64,000 bases of DNA from JBLIRR01 sp049472395 (GTDB lineage: Bacteria; SZUA-182; DTGQ01; JBLIRR01). Both the position numbers and the translations under genes were made by a program. The stretch lies in NCBI GenBank assembly GCA_049472395.1, contig JBLIRR010000025.1, forward strand, positions 28,281-92,280, in the 5' to 3' direction. Positions 9,819 to 17,765 of the stretch are shown piece by piece. The first letter of the stretch is position 1; each line of letters begins with the position of its first letter. The notes below the pieces were generated by a model. That model saw only the letters and a list, made by a program, of their open reading frames with translations. It was not told where the DNA came from and did no database searches.

Positions 9819-11021
9819 TTAATAGTACACCAAATGAGGAGAAATTGAAGAACCGTGGCATATTCCGCAGTCAGGCCCCATGCTTGGATCAGCAGCTTGC
9901 ACTGTATGACATACTCCACAATCCCCATATCCCAGAGGAATGGGATTTTCTATGTGGGTTGGAGCATGACAATTAATACACCACACCCCTCCATGCCCGC
10001 GGGAATCTTTAAAAAGCCTCGGGAGATTTTCCGCATATAAAGGGCCGTGACAACTTGCGCAGTATGGTAAACCTAGCTGTCCTGAAATTAACATTCTATC
10101 ATTGACGGCATCAAGTAGTGTACCATGACAATCAGTGCACCATATACCAATCCTGCCATGAACACCAGACAGACAGCCACTCGGATGACAACGATAACAA
10201 TCATCAATCGGAAGCCGTGCATCTTGGAGAGCGTGCTTATGCAATACACTGTCCAATTTATGGCAATCATGACATCTCCCCCATGTATAGCGAAAGGCAA
10301 CGTGCCCCGGAGGAGTTGGATGGCACGCATCACACGTTGCAGATCTTCTATGGGTTATTGCAACAGTAGAGGCAGTTCCAACAGTAACTGTTGTTAAATA
10401 ATCATTCGGTGCCCCACCAAAAAAGGAACCCTCAAATAGCAGTATGTCCGGATCAAGCAGCGTCATGATCCCGATTTCTCCGGTTGTGTCAACAATAAAT
10501 TCAGGTACTATATCTAATAATAATCCCTTCTTATCAAATGATTGTGCCCTCACTGTAAGAGATGATTTCCATAAGTTCACTTGAAATCCCCCTTCAAGCC
10601 ACCCAATGGGGTCCCAACAATACATGCCTTTTGGTGGCTGAGCGAGTACCAAATTAACACTTGCATTGGTGAATCTTAGATTAACAAGGGGAGAATCAAC
10701 AAGGGGGGAATAAAATAATGCTTCCGGCAAATAATTAACGCTCCCCAAAGGGCTTAACGCAAAGAGTTGCTCGCCGAGGAGCAGACGTTCAAGAAAAGAG
10801 AATTGAGTATCGACAGCAGGATTTATATATGGCGGATATAAAAAATAAGTGAGGATATTCTCGGCAAGTTTATTACCCGCAAGTGAATAGGTATAAAGAG
10901 AAGGATTTATACTATATTGGCTATAAATATCTTGAAAAGAAAAAGATATAACGAGCAGTACAAATAGTATTAACAATATAATTATTAATGAATAAAATTT
11001 TTTTCGATTACCCTTGTACAT
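9819..11021 (-). CDS. Membrane-anchored octahaem c-type cytochrome
   Basis: 400 residues. One hydrophobic segment at residues 9-30 acts as signal anchor or signal peptide. Residues 31-225 contain no haem motif and match no domain I recognise. The C-terminal 175 residues carry eight CxxCH motifs, starting at C230, C250, C275, C295, C321, C348, C368 and C385, so eight covalent haems are expected; extra His residues between them can be distal ligands. It should be folded in the periplasm after Sec export and needs a cytochrome c maturation system, none of which is in the window. It is a single-gene unit between a terminator and a 388-nt upstream gap. Electron carrier or small-molecule reductase are both possible; the family is not identified. 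Confidence 0.85.
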   Translation of the reverse strand: MYKGNRKKFYSLIIILLILFVLLVISFSFQDIYSQYSINPSLYTYSLAGNKLAENILTYFLYPPYINPAVDTQFSFLERLLLGEQLFALSPLGSVNYLPEALFYSPLVDSPLVNLRFTNASVNLVLAQPPKGMYCWDPIGWLEGGFQVNLWKSSLTVRAQSFDKKGLLLDIVPEFIVDTTGEIGIMTLLDPDILLFEGSFFGGAPNDYLTTVTVGTASTVAITHRRSATCDACHPTPPGHVAFRYTWGRCHDCHKLDSVLHKHALQDARLPIDDCYRCHPSGCLSGVHGRIGIWCTDCHGTLLDAVNDRMLISGQLGLPYCASCHGPLYAENLPRLFKDSRGHGGVWCINCHAPTHIENPIPLGYGDCGVCHTVQAADPSMGPDCGICHGSSISPHLVYY

Positions 11022-11409
11022 AATCCCCTTCTCCTTAAGTTTTATTCTATGTATTTTTTTTCATAAGTTATTTATTATTATGAAATTTTTTTCAAATTAT
11101 TTGCCTTCTTCATTGAGCACTTTGCCCTCTGCTTTTCTCTTTTTGCATTTTTTAAGTAAACGGTTATGGGGACTAGCCCCCTGGATCTCTTATTATTAAA
11201 ATACATATTCTTTGCATTGCTTCATCCGCCTGGTAATTGTTTTGAAGCATTATTCACAGCATTTAGAATACTTTAATAGGCATATATTATGCCAAATTAT
11301 GCATTGCATTACATTGATCTGATGCTCTGTTGAATATCTGATGCAAGGATGATATTATTCCATAAAGCATATGTTTTACAGATTCCATAAATAAAGAGGG
11401 TATAAAAAA
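11022..11409. other. 388-nt divergent intergenic region
   Basis: It separates the cytochrome (minus) from the Gfo/Idh-lpxB unit (plus) and must hold promoters for both. It is AT-rich, with a short GGGG/CCCC hairpin near 11168-11182. I see no RNA gene and no convincing consensus promoter. Confidence 0.5.
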
Positions 11410-12357
11410 GTGCAAAAGATTAAAGTGGGTGTCGTCGGAGTCGGTTATCTTGGCAAATACCATGTGGAAAAATATGCACATCTTCCTCAAGCAAAGCTTG
11501 TGGGTATAGTTGATATTAATCCTGAGAGAGCTGCCGAAGTGTCTGGCCAATTTCATGTTCCGGCATATACTGCCTTTAATGCACTCCTTGGTAAAGTTGA
11601 CGCAGTGAGCATTGTTGCGCCTACTAATCACCATCATGAGATTGCCAAGGAATTTCTCAAAGCTGGCGTTGATGTTCTCATAGAAAAACCGATAACAACG
11701 ACTCTGGAGGAAGCAGATGAGCTTATTGACATTGCAAAATCCACTGACTGTATTTTTCAGGTTGGACATCTTGAACGTTTTAATCCTGCAATTACGGCAC
11801 TCAAAGGAATAATACAAAAACCAGGTTTTATCGAATCCCACCGTCTTGCACCATTCAAAGATAGAGGAACGGAAGTGGATGTAATCCTCGATATAATGAT
11901 TCATGATATTGATATAATTCTTACTCTAGTGGGTGACGTGGTCACCTCGATACAGGCTGTTGGCGTCCCTGTCATTTCACATCACAATAATGATATAGCG
12001 AACGTTCGACTAGAATTTGCCACAGGATGTATCGCCAATGTAACTGCAAGCCGAATTTCCGCTAAAGAAATGCGTAAACTACGTATTTTTCAACAAGATA
12101 CATATATTTCTATTGACTATGGGAAACAACAAGTTGAGATGTATACTAAGATGGATTCTGAGCAGCATACTCAGATCCCGCTTTTTGACTATAAACAAGT
12201 GGCTATCAAACGGGTGGATTCTTTAGAAGAGGAGATAAAATCTTTTCTTAAGGCAGTAGAACATCGTACTAGGCCTACAGTTTCCGGAGAGGATGGAAGA
12301 AATGCCCTCTCCGTAGCCCTTAAGATTGTTGATCAGATTAAAGCTAAAAGGCCTTAA
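11410..12357 (+). CDS. Gfo/Idh/MocA-family NAD(P)-dependent oxidoreductase of the lipid A cluster
   Basis: 315 residues from a GTG start. The N-terminal Rossmann fold begins VGVVGVGYLGKYH (GxGxxG), and the conserved EKPIT lysine motif lies at about residue 95. The second domain is the usual Gfo/Idh beta-sheet. The family oxidises or reduces sugar hydroxyls or ketones, often nucleotide sugars. Members are commonly found beside lpxI/lpxB, and in some bacteria such an enzyme (GnnA) makes the 3-keto intermediate of UDP-GlcNAc3N for amide-linked lipid A. No GnnB-type aminotransferase is adjacent, so the GnnA role is only a possibility. Its TAA overlaps the lpxB ATG by one base. Confidence 0.85.
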   Translation: MQKIKVGVVGVGYLGKYHVEKYAHLPQAKLVGIVDINPERAAEVSGQFHVPAYTAFNALLGKVDAVSIVAPTNHHHEIAKEFLKAGVDVLIEKPITTTLEEADELIDIAKSTDCIFQVGHLERFNPAITALKGIIQKPGFIESHRLAPFKDRGTEVDVILDIMIHDIDIILTLVGDVVTSIQAVGVPVISHHNNDIANVRLEFATGCIANVTASRISAKEMRKLRIFQQDTYISIDYGKQQVEMYTKMDSEQHTQIPLFDYKQVAIKRVDSLEEEIKSFLKAVEHRTRPTVSGEDGRNALSVALKIVDQIKAKRP

Positions 12358-13511
12358 TGGAAAAGCACGCAAAAAGAATACTTCTCATTGCGGGAGAAGC
12401 ATCTGGGGATCACCATGGAGCTCATGTTGTTAAGGCCTTAAAACACATTGATCCATCGATACATGTCTATGGCATAGGTGGTGAAGAGCTTCGTAAGGAG
12501 GGAATGGAAATCCTTTACTCCTCAGAAGAACTTGCTGTTGTCGGGATCTTAGAGGTCTTCTCCCATGTGACTCATATAATAAAAGCCTTTCACACTATCA
12601 AAAAAGAGATACTCAAGACACCTCCCTCGCTTGTTCTCCTCCTTGACTATCCGGATTTTAATCTTCGCATTGCAAATATTGCAAAGAAAAAAAATGTCCC
12701 CGTACTTTACTATATAAGTCCCCAAATATGGGCATGGAGAAAAGGGCGGGCAAAGAAAATAATCCAGCTCGTCGATAAGATGGCTGTCATCTTCCCCTTT
12801 GAAATCCCGTTTTATGCACACGAAGAATTCGCGGTGGAGTTTGTTGGGCACCCTCTCTTGGATCAAGATTGGAACCTTATTGATACACAGAGTGCATTAA
12901 AAAATTTTCACCTTAAGGAGGGACATTGGCCTATTATCGGGCTTCTTCCTGGCAGCAGAAAGAGCGAAATCGACAGGTTATTGCCTCCAATGTTAGCATC
13001 CATTCCCTGTATCATAAAAAAATATCCAGATGCACAATTTGCTTTACCTTGTGCGCCAGGTATTCGCCAAGATTATATTAAATCGCTTGTAGATAAGTAT
13101 AATGTTCAGGTATCGATTATCTCTGATAATTTCAAACAGGTTGTCTCCATATGCGATTTGGTTTTAGTTGCCTCCGGAACAGCCACGCTTGAAACGGCTA
13201 TTATGGAGAAACAAATGATTATTCTCTATAAAGTCTCACTCCTGACGTATCTTATAGGAAAAATGCTCATAAGCATCCCGTATATAGGATTAACAAACAT
13301 TGTAGCTGGAAAAAAAGTCGTCCCTGAACTTATTCAGGGAGAAGTAACTCCATCAAGAATTGTTGAGGAAGTTACTACTATTCTTGACAACCCCGACCAG
13401 ATGCACACCATGAAAATGGAGCTGAGTGCTATAAAGAAAAAACTTGGTAATAAAGGAGCATCAAGGAGAGTTGCTCAACTTGCCTGTGAGATGATGTCAT
13501 CGTCTGTTTGA
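12357..13511 (+). CDS. lpxB: Lipid-A-disaccharide synthase
   Basis: 384 residues, typical length (GT19). Signature segments are GEASGDHHGA at the N-terminus, LLLDYPDFNLR, YYISPQIWAWRKGR, FVGHPLLD, LLPGSRKSEI and ASGTATLETAI. The enzyme condenses UDP-2,3-diacylglucosamine with lipid X to form the lipid A disaccharide on the inner face of the cytoplasmic membrane. It is translationally coupled to the upstream oxidoreductase. Its last 37 bases overlap the 3' end of lpxI on the other strand. In many genomes lpxI, the oxidoreductase and lpxB lie in one direction; here this half is turned round. Confidence 0.96.
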   Translation: MEKHAKRILLIAGEASGDHHGAHVVKALKHIDPSIHVYGIGGEELRKEGMEILYSSEELAVVGILEVFSHVTHIIKAFHTIKKEILKTPPSLVLLLDYPDFNLRIANIAKKKNVPVLYYISPQIWAWRKGRAKKIIQLVDKMAVIFPFEIPFYAHEEFAVEFVGHPLLDQDWNLIDTQSALKNFHLKEGHWPIIGLLPGSRKSEIDRLLPPMLASIPCIIKKYPDAQFALPCAPGIRQDYIKSLVDKYNVQVSIISDNFKQVVSICDLVLVASGTATLETAIMEKQMIILYKVSLLTYLIGKMLISIPYIGLTNIVAGKKVVPELIQGEVTPSRIVEEVTTILDNPDQMHTMKMELSAIKKKLGNKGASRRVAQLACEMMSSSV

Positions 13512-14308
13512 CCAATGAGACAAATTTTATTCTTATTGATAAGCGCCAATGATTCATCCTGATTAAGAAAAAGGCATTTCTGAGCATCAACAGCCATTGC
13601 AGAGGAGTGTGCCTCAATCAAAGAAAAAATTGTATCCCTCCCAATAATCGGAACATCAAAACGCATATCTTGTGAAGGTTTACTTACTTTAATAACGACA
13701 CATCCAGGACCCGCAATCTGGCCAGCCCTTTTAATTGTTGCATCTGTACCATCCATCCCTTCAACTGCTATGACTGATTTGTCCTTCACTACTATGGTCT
13801 GTCCAATATCCATGCCTGCAATTTCTCTGGCAAGAGGAGTTCCAAAAGTAATATCTTTCAGTTCCCTTTTATGAGGTTTTCTTTTTCCCATAATCCCTTC
13901 TTTGCATAAAAGATGAGATAAAAAGGTAGTAGAAGGCAGCACATGAATATTCTCCTTCTCCAAAGCTTCTACCGCTGCAAGTAAAAGTGAATCAGCCCTT
14001 TTATCACGTACACTCTTAAAAAGCTCAAGTGCTTTAAGGTCAAAACGAAAATTTCTGAAAATTTTCATATGTTTTATCTGACCTGCCAGCACTACCTGAG
14101 CCACACCCGCATGCTTTAATTTTTCTATTAAACCTCCAAACCGACCTAAATATACCCAAAAAGAAGAATCTGCTAACTCAGCAAGCTCAGGTCTTGTCTC
14201 TCCTCTAATGCATATGGCAACAACTTCAACACCGCACTTTTGAGCCTCCTCGGTAAAAATGAGAGGATATTCACCATTCCCAGCGATTAAGCCAACCTTA
14301 TCATTCAC
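13475..14308 (-). CDS. lpxI: UDP-2,3-diacylglucosamine pyrophosphatase LpxI
   Basis: 277 residues. GLIAGNGEYPLIF near the N-terminus, a VLAGQIKH segment and EGMDGTD in the C-terminal domain are typical of LpxI (DUF1009). It hydrolyses UDP-diacylglucosamine to lipid X and UMP, giving the LpxB substrate; it replaces LpxH in these genomes, and no lpxH is seen here. The ATG overlaps the lpxA stop by four bases, so translation is coupled. The 3' end overlaps lpxB convergently by 37 bp, so the two transcripts are complementary there. Confidence 0.95.
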   Translation of the reverse strand: MNDKVGLIAGNGEYPLIFTEEAQKCGVEVVAICIRGETRPELAELADSSFWVYLGRFGGLIEKLKHAGVAQVVLAGQIKHMKIFRNFRFDLKALELFKSVRDKRADSLLLAAVEALEKENIHVLPSTTFLSHLLCKEGIMGKRKPHKRELKDITFGTPLAREIAGMDIGQTIVVKDKSVIAVEGMDGTDATIKRAGQIAGPGCVVIKVSKPSQDMRFDVPIIGRDTIFSLIEAHSSAMAVDAQKCLFLNQDESLALINKNKICLIGQTDDDIISQAS

Positions 14309-15081
14309 CTTCTACAGATACCCCGTTCAGAAGCCTCAATAAAAGATATGATTTTATCTATTTTATCAATTCTCTCGAGCCCCTTGATAGCCTCTAATGC
14401 CTGAGATACATTTAACTTGGATGACATTAAAAAACGATAGGCCTTTTTAATCAATGTAATTTCATCAGGATTAAATTGATTTCTCTGCAAACCCACACTA
14501 TTTATCCCAAACAAGCGTGCCCTATTGCCGACCGCCTTCGCATAAGGAGGAATATCCATAGCCACCGCAGAACATCCCCCTACAAAAGCATATTCGCCAA
14601 TCTTGATAAATTGATGAACAGCGGTCAAACCTCCAATAATGGCATAATCCTCAACATGGACATGCCCCCCAAAGGTAACTGCATTAGATAAGATTACATT
14701 ATTCCCTACCTGACAGTCATGTGCTATGTGAACATACGCCATAATGAGGCAATTCTCCTTTATTACAGTTCTTCCCCCTCCTTGTGCAGTCCCTCTATTT
14801 ATATTAGCGAATTCGCGGATCTTTGTGTGACGGCCAATAGTCAGATAGCTTTCCTCTCCTTTAAATTTCAAATCTTGAGGTTCAGTGCCAATCACTGCAT
14901 GAGGCCCAATAACGCATTCCTCGGCAATATCAGTCCACCCGGCGATATGAGCGTGTGCGCCAATAACTGTGTCTTTTGCAATTTTTACATTACCTCCTAT
15001 GACAACATAGGGTCCTATTGTGACGCTTTCATCAATCTGTGCCTCATGATCAATAATGGCGGATGGATGTATAGTACTCAT
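14305..15081 (-). CDS. lpxA: UDP-N-acetylglucosamine acyltransferase
   Basis: 258 residues. A left-handed beta-helix of hexapeptide repeats fills residues 1-190; the catalytic histidine is in AHIAHDCQVG, and the C-terminal helical part begins after FGINSVGLQRNQF, the LpxA hallmark. It transfers a 3-hydroxyacyl chain from ACP to the 3-position of UDP-GlcNAc, the first step of lipid A synthesis. It overlaps fabZ upstream and lpxI downstream by four bases each. lpxC and lpxD are not in the window. Confidence 0.96.
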   Translation of the reverse strand: MSTIHPSAIIDHEAQIDESVTIGPYVVIGGNVKIAKDTVIGAHAHIAGWTDIAEECVIGPHAVIGTEPQDLKFKGEESYLTIGRHTKIREFANINRGTAQGGGRTVIKENCLIMAYVHIAHDCQVGNNVILSNAVTFGGHVHVEDYAIIGGLTAVHQFIKIGEYAFVGGCSAVAMDIPPYAKAVGNRARLFGINSVGLQRNQFNPDEITLIKKAYRFLMSSKLNVSQALEAIKGLERIDKIDKIISFIEASERGICRR

Positions 15082-15521
15082 TTATTATCCTTTCCACCGA
15101 AGATAGATGCTAAAAATTCTCCTTCAGTGACCAAGCGCTCTTGAACATAGGCCTCCCCTTTCATTTTCCATCCTCTTCTTGATTTCTGTATTACTGAAAG
15201 CTCCATTCTTAGCTGATCACCAGGCCCTACGATTTTTCTAAATTTTACTTTATCCAATGCCATAAGATAAATCTTCTCGCAGTTAAATGTTTCTAGTGAA
15301 TTAAGGTAGAGTATCCCTCCTGTTTGGGCAAGAGCTTCGAGAATAAGAACACCCGGCATAATCGGCTCAGCAGGAAAATGTCCCATAAAAAAATGTTCAT
15401 TATAGGTAACGTTTTTTATAGCTACAATACGTTCATATGCAACTATTTCAATGACTCGATCGACCAATAAAAAGGGGTATCGATGGGGAAGAAACTTCAG
15501 GATTTCCGTTATGTCTAACAT
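15078..15521 (-). CDS. fabZ: 3-hydroxyacyl-ACP dehydratase FabZ
   Basis: 147 residues, hot-dog fold. The active-site histidine is in LPHRYPFLLVDRV and the acidic catalytic residue is in PGVLILEALAQTGG. It dehydrates 3-hydroxyacyl-ACP in fatty acid elongation and so competes with LpxA for the same acyl-ACP. This explains the conserved fabZ-lpxA pairing, here with a 4-bp overlap. The gap to the GspM-like gene upstream is 28 nt, so it may be read from the PHP-TPR-GspM unit. Confidence 0.96.
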   Translation of the reverse strand: MLDITEILKFLPHRYPFLLVDRVIEIVAYERIVAIKNVTYNEHFFMGHFPAEPIMPGVLILEALAQTGGILYLNSLETFNCEKIYLMALDKVKFRKIVGPGDQLRMELSVIQKSRRGWKMKGEAYVQERLVTEGEFLASIFGGKDNK

Positions 15522-15549
15522 ACAATGAACTCCCTTCAGAAATAAAATA

Positions 15550-16071
15550 TTATGGTGAAGTTAAAGTTACTATATTCATAGAAGCTTCGAGAGCTCCCTT
15601 ATTTAAATCTATCCGTTTTAATCGCATTTTTTTTACCCATAAAAATTTCTCTGCAGTATCAATATGATAAAGATAGCTCTGTAGTTCATCCATTGAAAGG
15701 CCTTTAAAAACAACTTGTGCTTCGACTTCTTTTTGATTGGGGGATATCAAAGGTTTCATTGAAGTAATCTTGGACGAGATACGAGTTTTATCTGCCAAAT
15801 CTTCAAGGAATGACATTATCTCAAAATTTTTCCCCTGGTTTTTTAAATATTCATCTATTAAAGCTGTTTGAGCTCTATACTGAAGATATTCATCCCGTAC
15901 TTTTAGGATCTTATCTAATTCTCGTTTTTTCTGAGGAATCAATGCCTCAATCTCGTCCCTGTTTTTTTTTAAGGGAATAATAATGAAAAGGAGGACAACA
16001 AAGAGAAAAGAAATCAACAGACCATATATAACTACTCTTTGTTTATTTCGAATTTGAAAGAATTTAATCAT
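15550..16071 (-). CDS. GspM/PilO-like membrane protein
   Basis: 173 residues. A short cytosolic start is followed by one membrane segment at residues 15-34, a coiled coil at about 38-70 and a small alpha/beta ferredoxin-like domain to the end. This architecture is that of type II secretion GspM and pilus PilO platform proteins. No other type II secretion or pilus gene is in the window, so its complex cannot be confirmed. Its ATG overlaps the stop of the TPR gene by one base. It may instead be a stand-alone periplasmic scaffold. Confidence 0.55.
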   Translation of the reverse strand: MIKFFQIRNKQRVVIYGLLISFLFVVLLFIIIPLKKNRDEIEALIPQKKRELDKILKVRDEYLQYRAQTALIDEYLKNQGKNFEIMSFLEDLADKTRISSKITSMKPLISPNQKEVEAQVVFKGLSMDELQSYLYHIDTAEKFLWVKKMRLKRIDLNKGALEASMNIVTLTSP

Positions 16072-16835
16072 TATTTCTGAGTTGTAGATTTTTGGGCTGT
16101 TGAAATTTCCAATCTCTTTTCAGCTTCTTTTACGAAGACTGACTGAGGGAAATTTATCAATACTTGCTGATAAGCCTCTGTGGCCTTATCCATATCATTT
16201 AATTCCTCGTAACATCGTCCGAGATCCATATAAATGGAATCTCGCAGCAAATAATCTTGATGCTTATCTAAGATGGAGTTAAATATTTCGCACGCCTGCG
16301 GTAACTCTTTCTTTTGTTCATATGAGTAAGCTATCGTAATCAAAGCTTGGATTCCAAACTGCCCATTTGGATATTTTTTGATATATTCTTGTGCTCTGTT
16401 TATAACTTCATCGTATCTACCCAAATAATACAGGCAATTTAGTTTGAAGAATCTGGCATTTTCAGCTGCCTTTGATCGGGGATAGAGTGTTATTACTTGA
16501 TCAAATTCCTCCAGGGCTTTTGAATATTTCTCCTCCATTGTTTTAAATTGAGAAGGCACAGGTTGTGATTGATTTTGCGATTGAGTTGCTACAGATGCTT
16601 GGTAAGTTTGCATTGCCAAAGTATAAAGCTTTTGGGAATTCTCTTTCTTTGATTTAATATTGAAACGTATACCAAGACCAACAAGTACAACCAAAATTAC
16701 TGCAATGATGGTAGCGGCTAAAATCTGTTGATTCTGCTTGTCTTTTAGCCACTCCATTACCTTGTGTGTTGTACTGACAAATTCATCTTCTTGCCGAAGA
16801 AGCTCCTTTCTTGAAATCTTTTTCTTTATTTTCAT
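16071..16835 (-). CDS. Membrane-anchored TPR protein
   Basis: 254 residues. Basic N-terminus, one membrane segment at residues about 38-58, then four to five TPR-like helical pairs (ALEEFDQVITLYPRSKAAENA, YDEVINRAQEYIKKYPNG, ATEAYQQVLINFPQS). The layout resembles YfgM/BamD-type periplasmic scaffold proteins. It overlaps the PHP gene upstream by four bases and the GspM-like gene downstream by one. The joint membrane topology of this and the GspM-like protein suggests that they act together, but on what is not visible. Confidence 0.65.
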   Translation of the reverse strand: MKIKKKISRKELLRQEDEFVSTTHKVMEWLKDKQNQQILAATIIAVILVVLVGLGIRFNIKSKKENSQKLYTLAMQTYQASVATQSQNQSQPVPSQFKTMEEKYSKALEEFDQVITLYPRSKAAENARFFKLNCLYYLGRYDEVINRAQEYIKKYPNGQFGIQALITIAYSYEQKKELPQACEIFNSILDKHQDYLLRDSIYMDLGRCYEELNDMDKATEAYQQVLINFPQSVFVKEAEKRLEISTAQKSTTQK

Positions 16836-17494
16836 ATGTTCTCGTTCCCTTTCTTTTTTTGAAATATATTTTCCGAATTCTGAATAATTATATCCGCTTC
16901 ATTCTCTGAAAGACCTGCCCCAAGGATAATCTGCCGTGCCATTATATCAGAGATAAGGTCAGATGGGGCATGACCATCTGTATTCACAATCATCTTCGCC
17001 TCATATTTCCTGGCGATTGAAGCTACATGGCCATTTGTCAAGGAGTGACCTCTCCGCGCAGATAATTCTAAAAAAATTTCTCTTTTAGCTGCTATTTTCA
17101 CCACTTCATCAGAAACAAGGCCCGGATGGGCTAAAATATCAATATCAGCTTCTACCGCTGCACGATTAGTCCCAGGAGCTACAGGTTCAACTAAGGTCTC
17201 TCCGTGAACAATGATAATTTTAGCCCCCAATGCGCGAGCTTCTGATGCCAACGATACAATAGCATTAACTGGTATATGAGTCAACTCAATCCCAGGAAGC
17301 GCGTAAATCTTATTGTATTTATTACACCAGGCACAGACCTCAACAATCCGGGAAATAATAAACTCAATATTCGATACATCAGCATGATCAGTAAGAGCGA
17401 TAGCTTTATACCCGGTTGCCTCTGCCCTTCTGATTAATTCAGCAGGGAGAAGTTCACCATCACTGAAAAATGTGTGTGTATGTAAATCAATCAT
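16832..17494 (-). CDS. PHP-domain metal-dependent phosphoesterase
   Basis: 220 residues when started at the ATG at 17492-17494, which gives the family N-terminus MIDLHTHTFFSDGEL. The same frame extends to a GTG at 17572, but that stretch has no ribosome-binding site and adds 26 residues that are not PHP-like, so I prefer the shorter form. Metal ligands are visible in DLHTHT, LTDHAD, PGIELTH, IVHGE, LAHPG and NTDGHA, the full trinuclear site. The family includes histidinol phosphatases and other small phosphoesterases; the substrate is not known. It is first in a coupled unit with the TPR and GspM-like genes. Confidence 0.85.
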   Translation of the reverse strand: MIDLHTHTFFSDGELLPAELIRRAEATGYKAIALTDHADVSNIEFIISRIVEVCAWCNKYNKIYALPGIELTHIPVNAIVSLASEARALGAKIIIVHGETLVEPVAPGTNRAAVEADIDILAHPGLVSDEVVKIAAKREIFLELSARRGHSLTNGHVASIARKYEAKMIVNTDGHAPSDLISDIMARQIILGAGLSENEADIIIQNSENIFQKKKGNENI

Positions 17495-17673
17495 TATTAA
17501 GGTTCTTCTTTTAGGGTAATCCCCTTCCTCAATTAATCCTATCACATTACCATATTTTGCAAAATTTTTCACACTATTTTCTTAAAAAAATTTTTGACAG
17601 AATAACGGGGTATACAAGATATAAATCTAGCGAAGTTCAGCCTCATACCAACAAGGGTAAATGGCTGTTTCAC

Positions 17674-17702
17674 TTGACAAAAATAAAAAATTTTGATATA
17701 TT
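17674..17702 (+). promoter_or_regulatory. Near-consensus sigma70 promoter of the cohesin gene
   Basis: TTGACA at 17674-17679 and TATATT at 17697-17702 have a 17-nt spacer. An AAAGGAGGTG ribosome-binding site follows at about 17748-17757, before the TTG start at 17766. A second TTGACA at 17594-17599 with a weaker -10 (GATATA, 18-nt spacer) may be an upstream tandem promoter. Both signals are strong, so high expression is expected. Confidence 0.7.
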
Positions 17703-17765
17703 TAATAAAACTTTTTGTTCTATTAAAAATCCATGCCTTATTAGTATCAAAGGAGGTGTATTACT

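Noticed and set aside
14719..15144. 141-codon plus-strand frame
   Set aside because: Antisense to lpxA and the end of fabZ, both firmly identified.
16832..17572. Longer form of the PHP protein from a GTG at 17572
   Set aside because: The added 26 residues precede the conserved MIDLHTHT start and have no ribosome-binding site.
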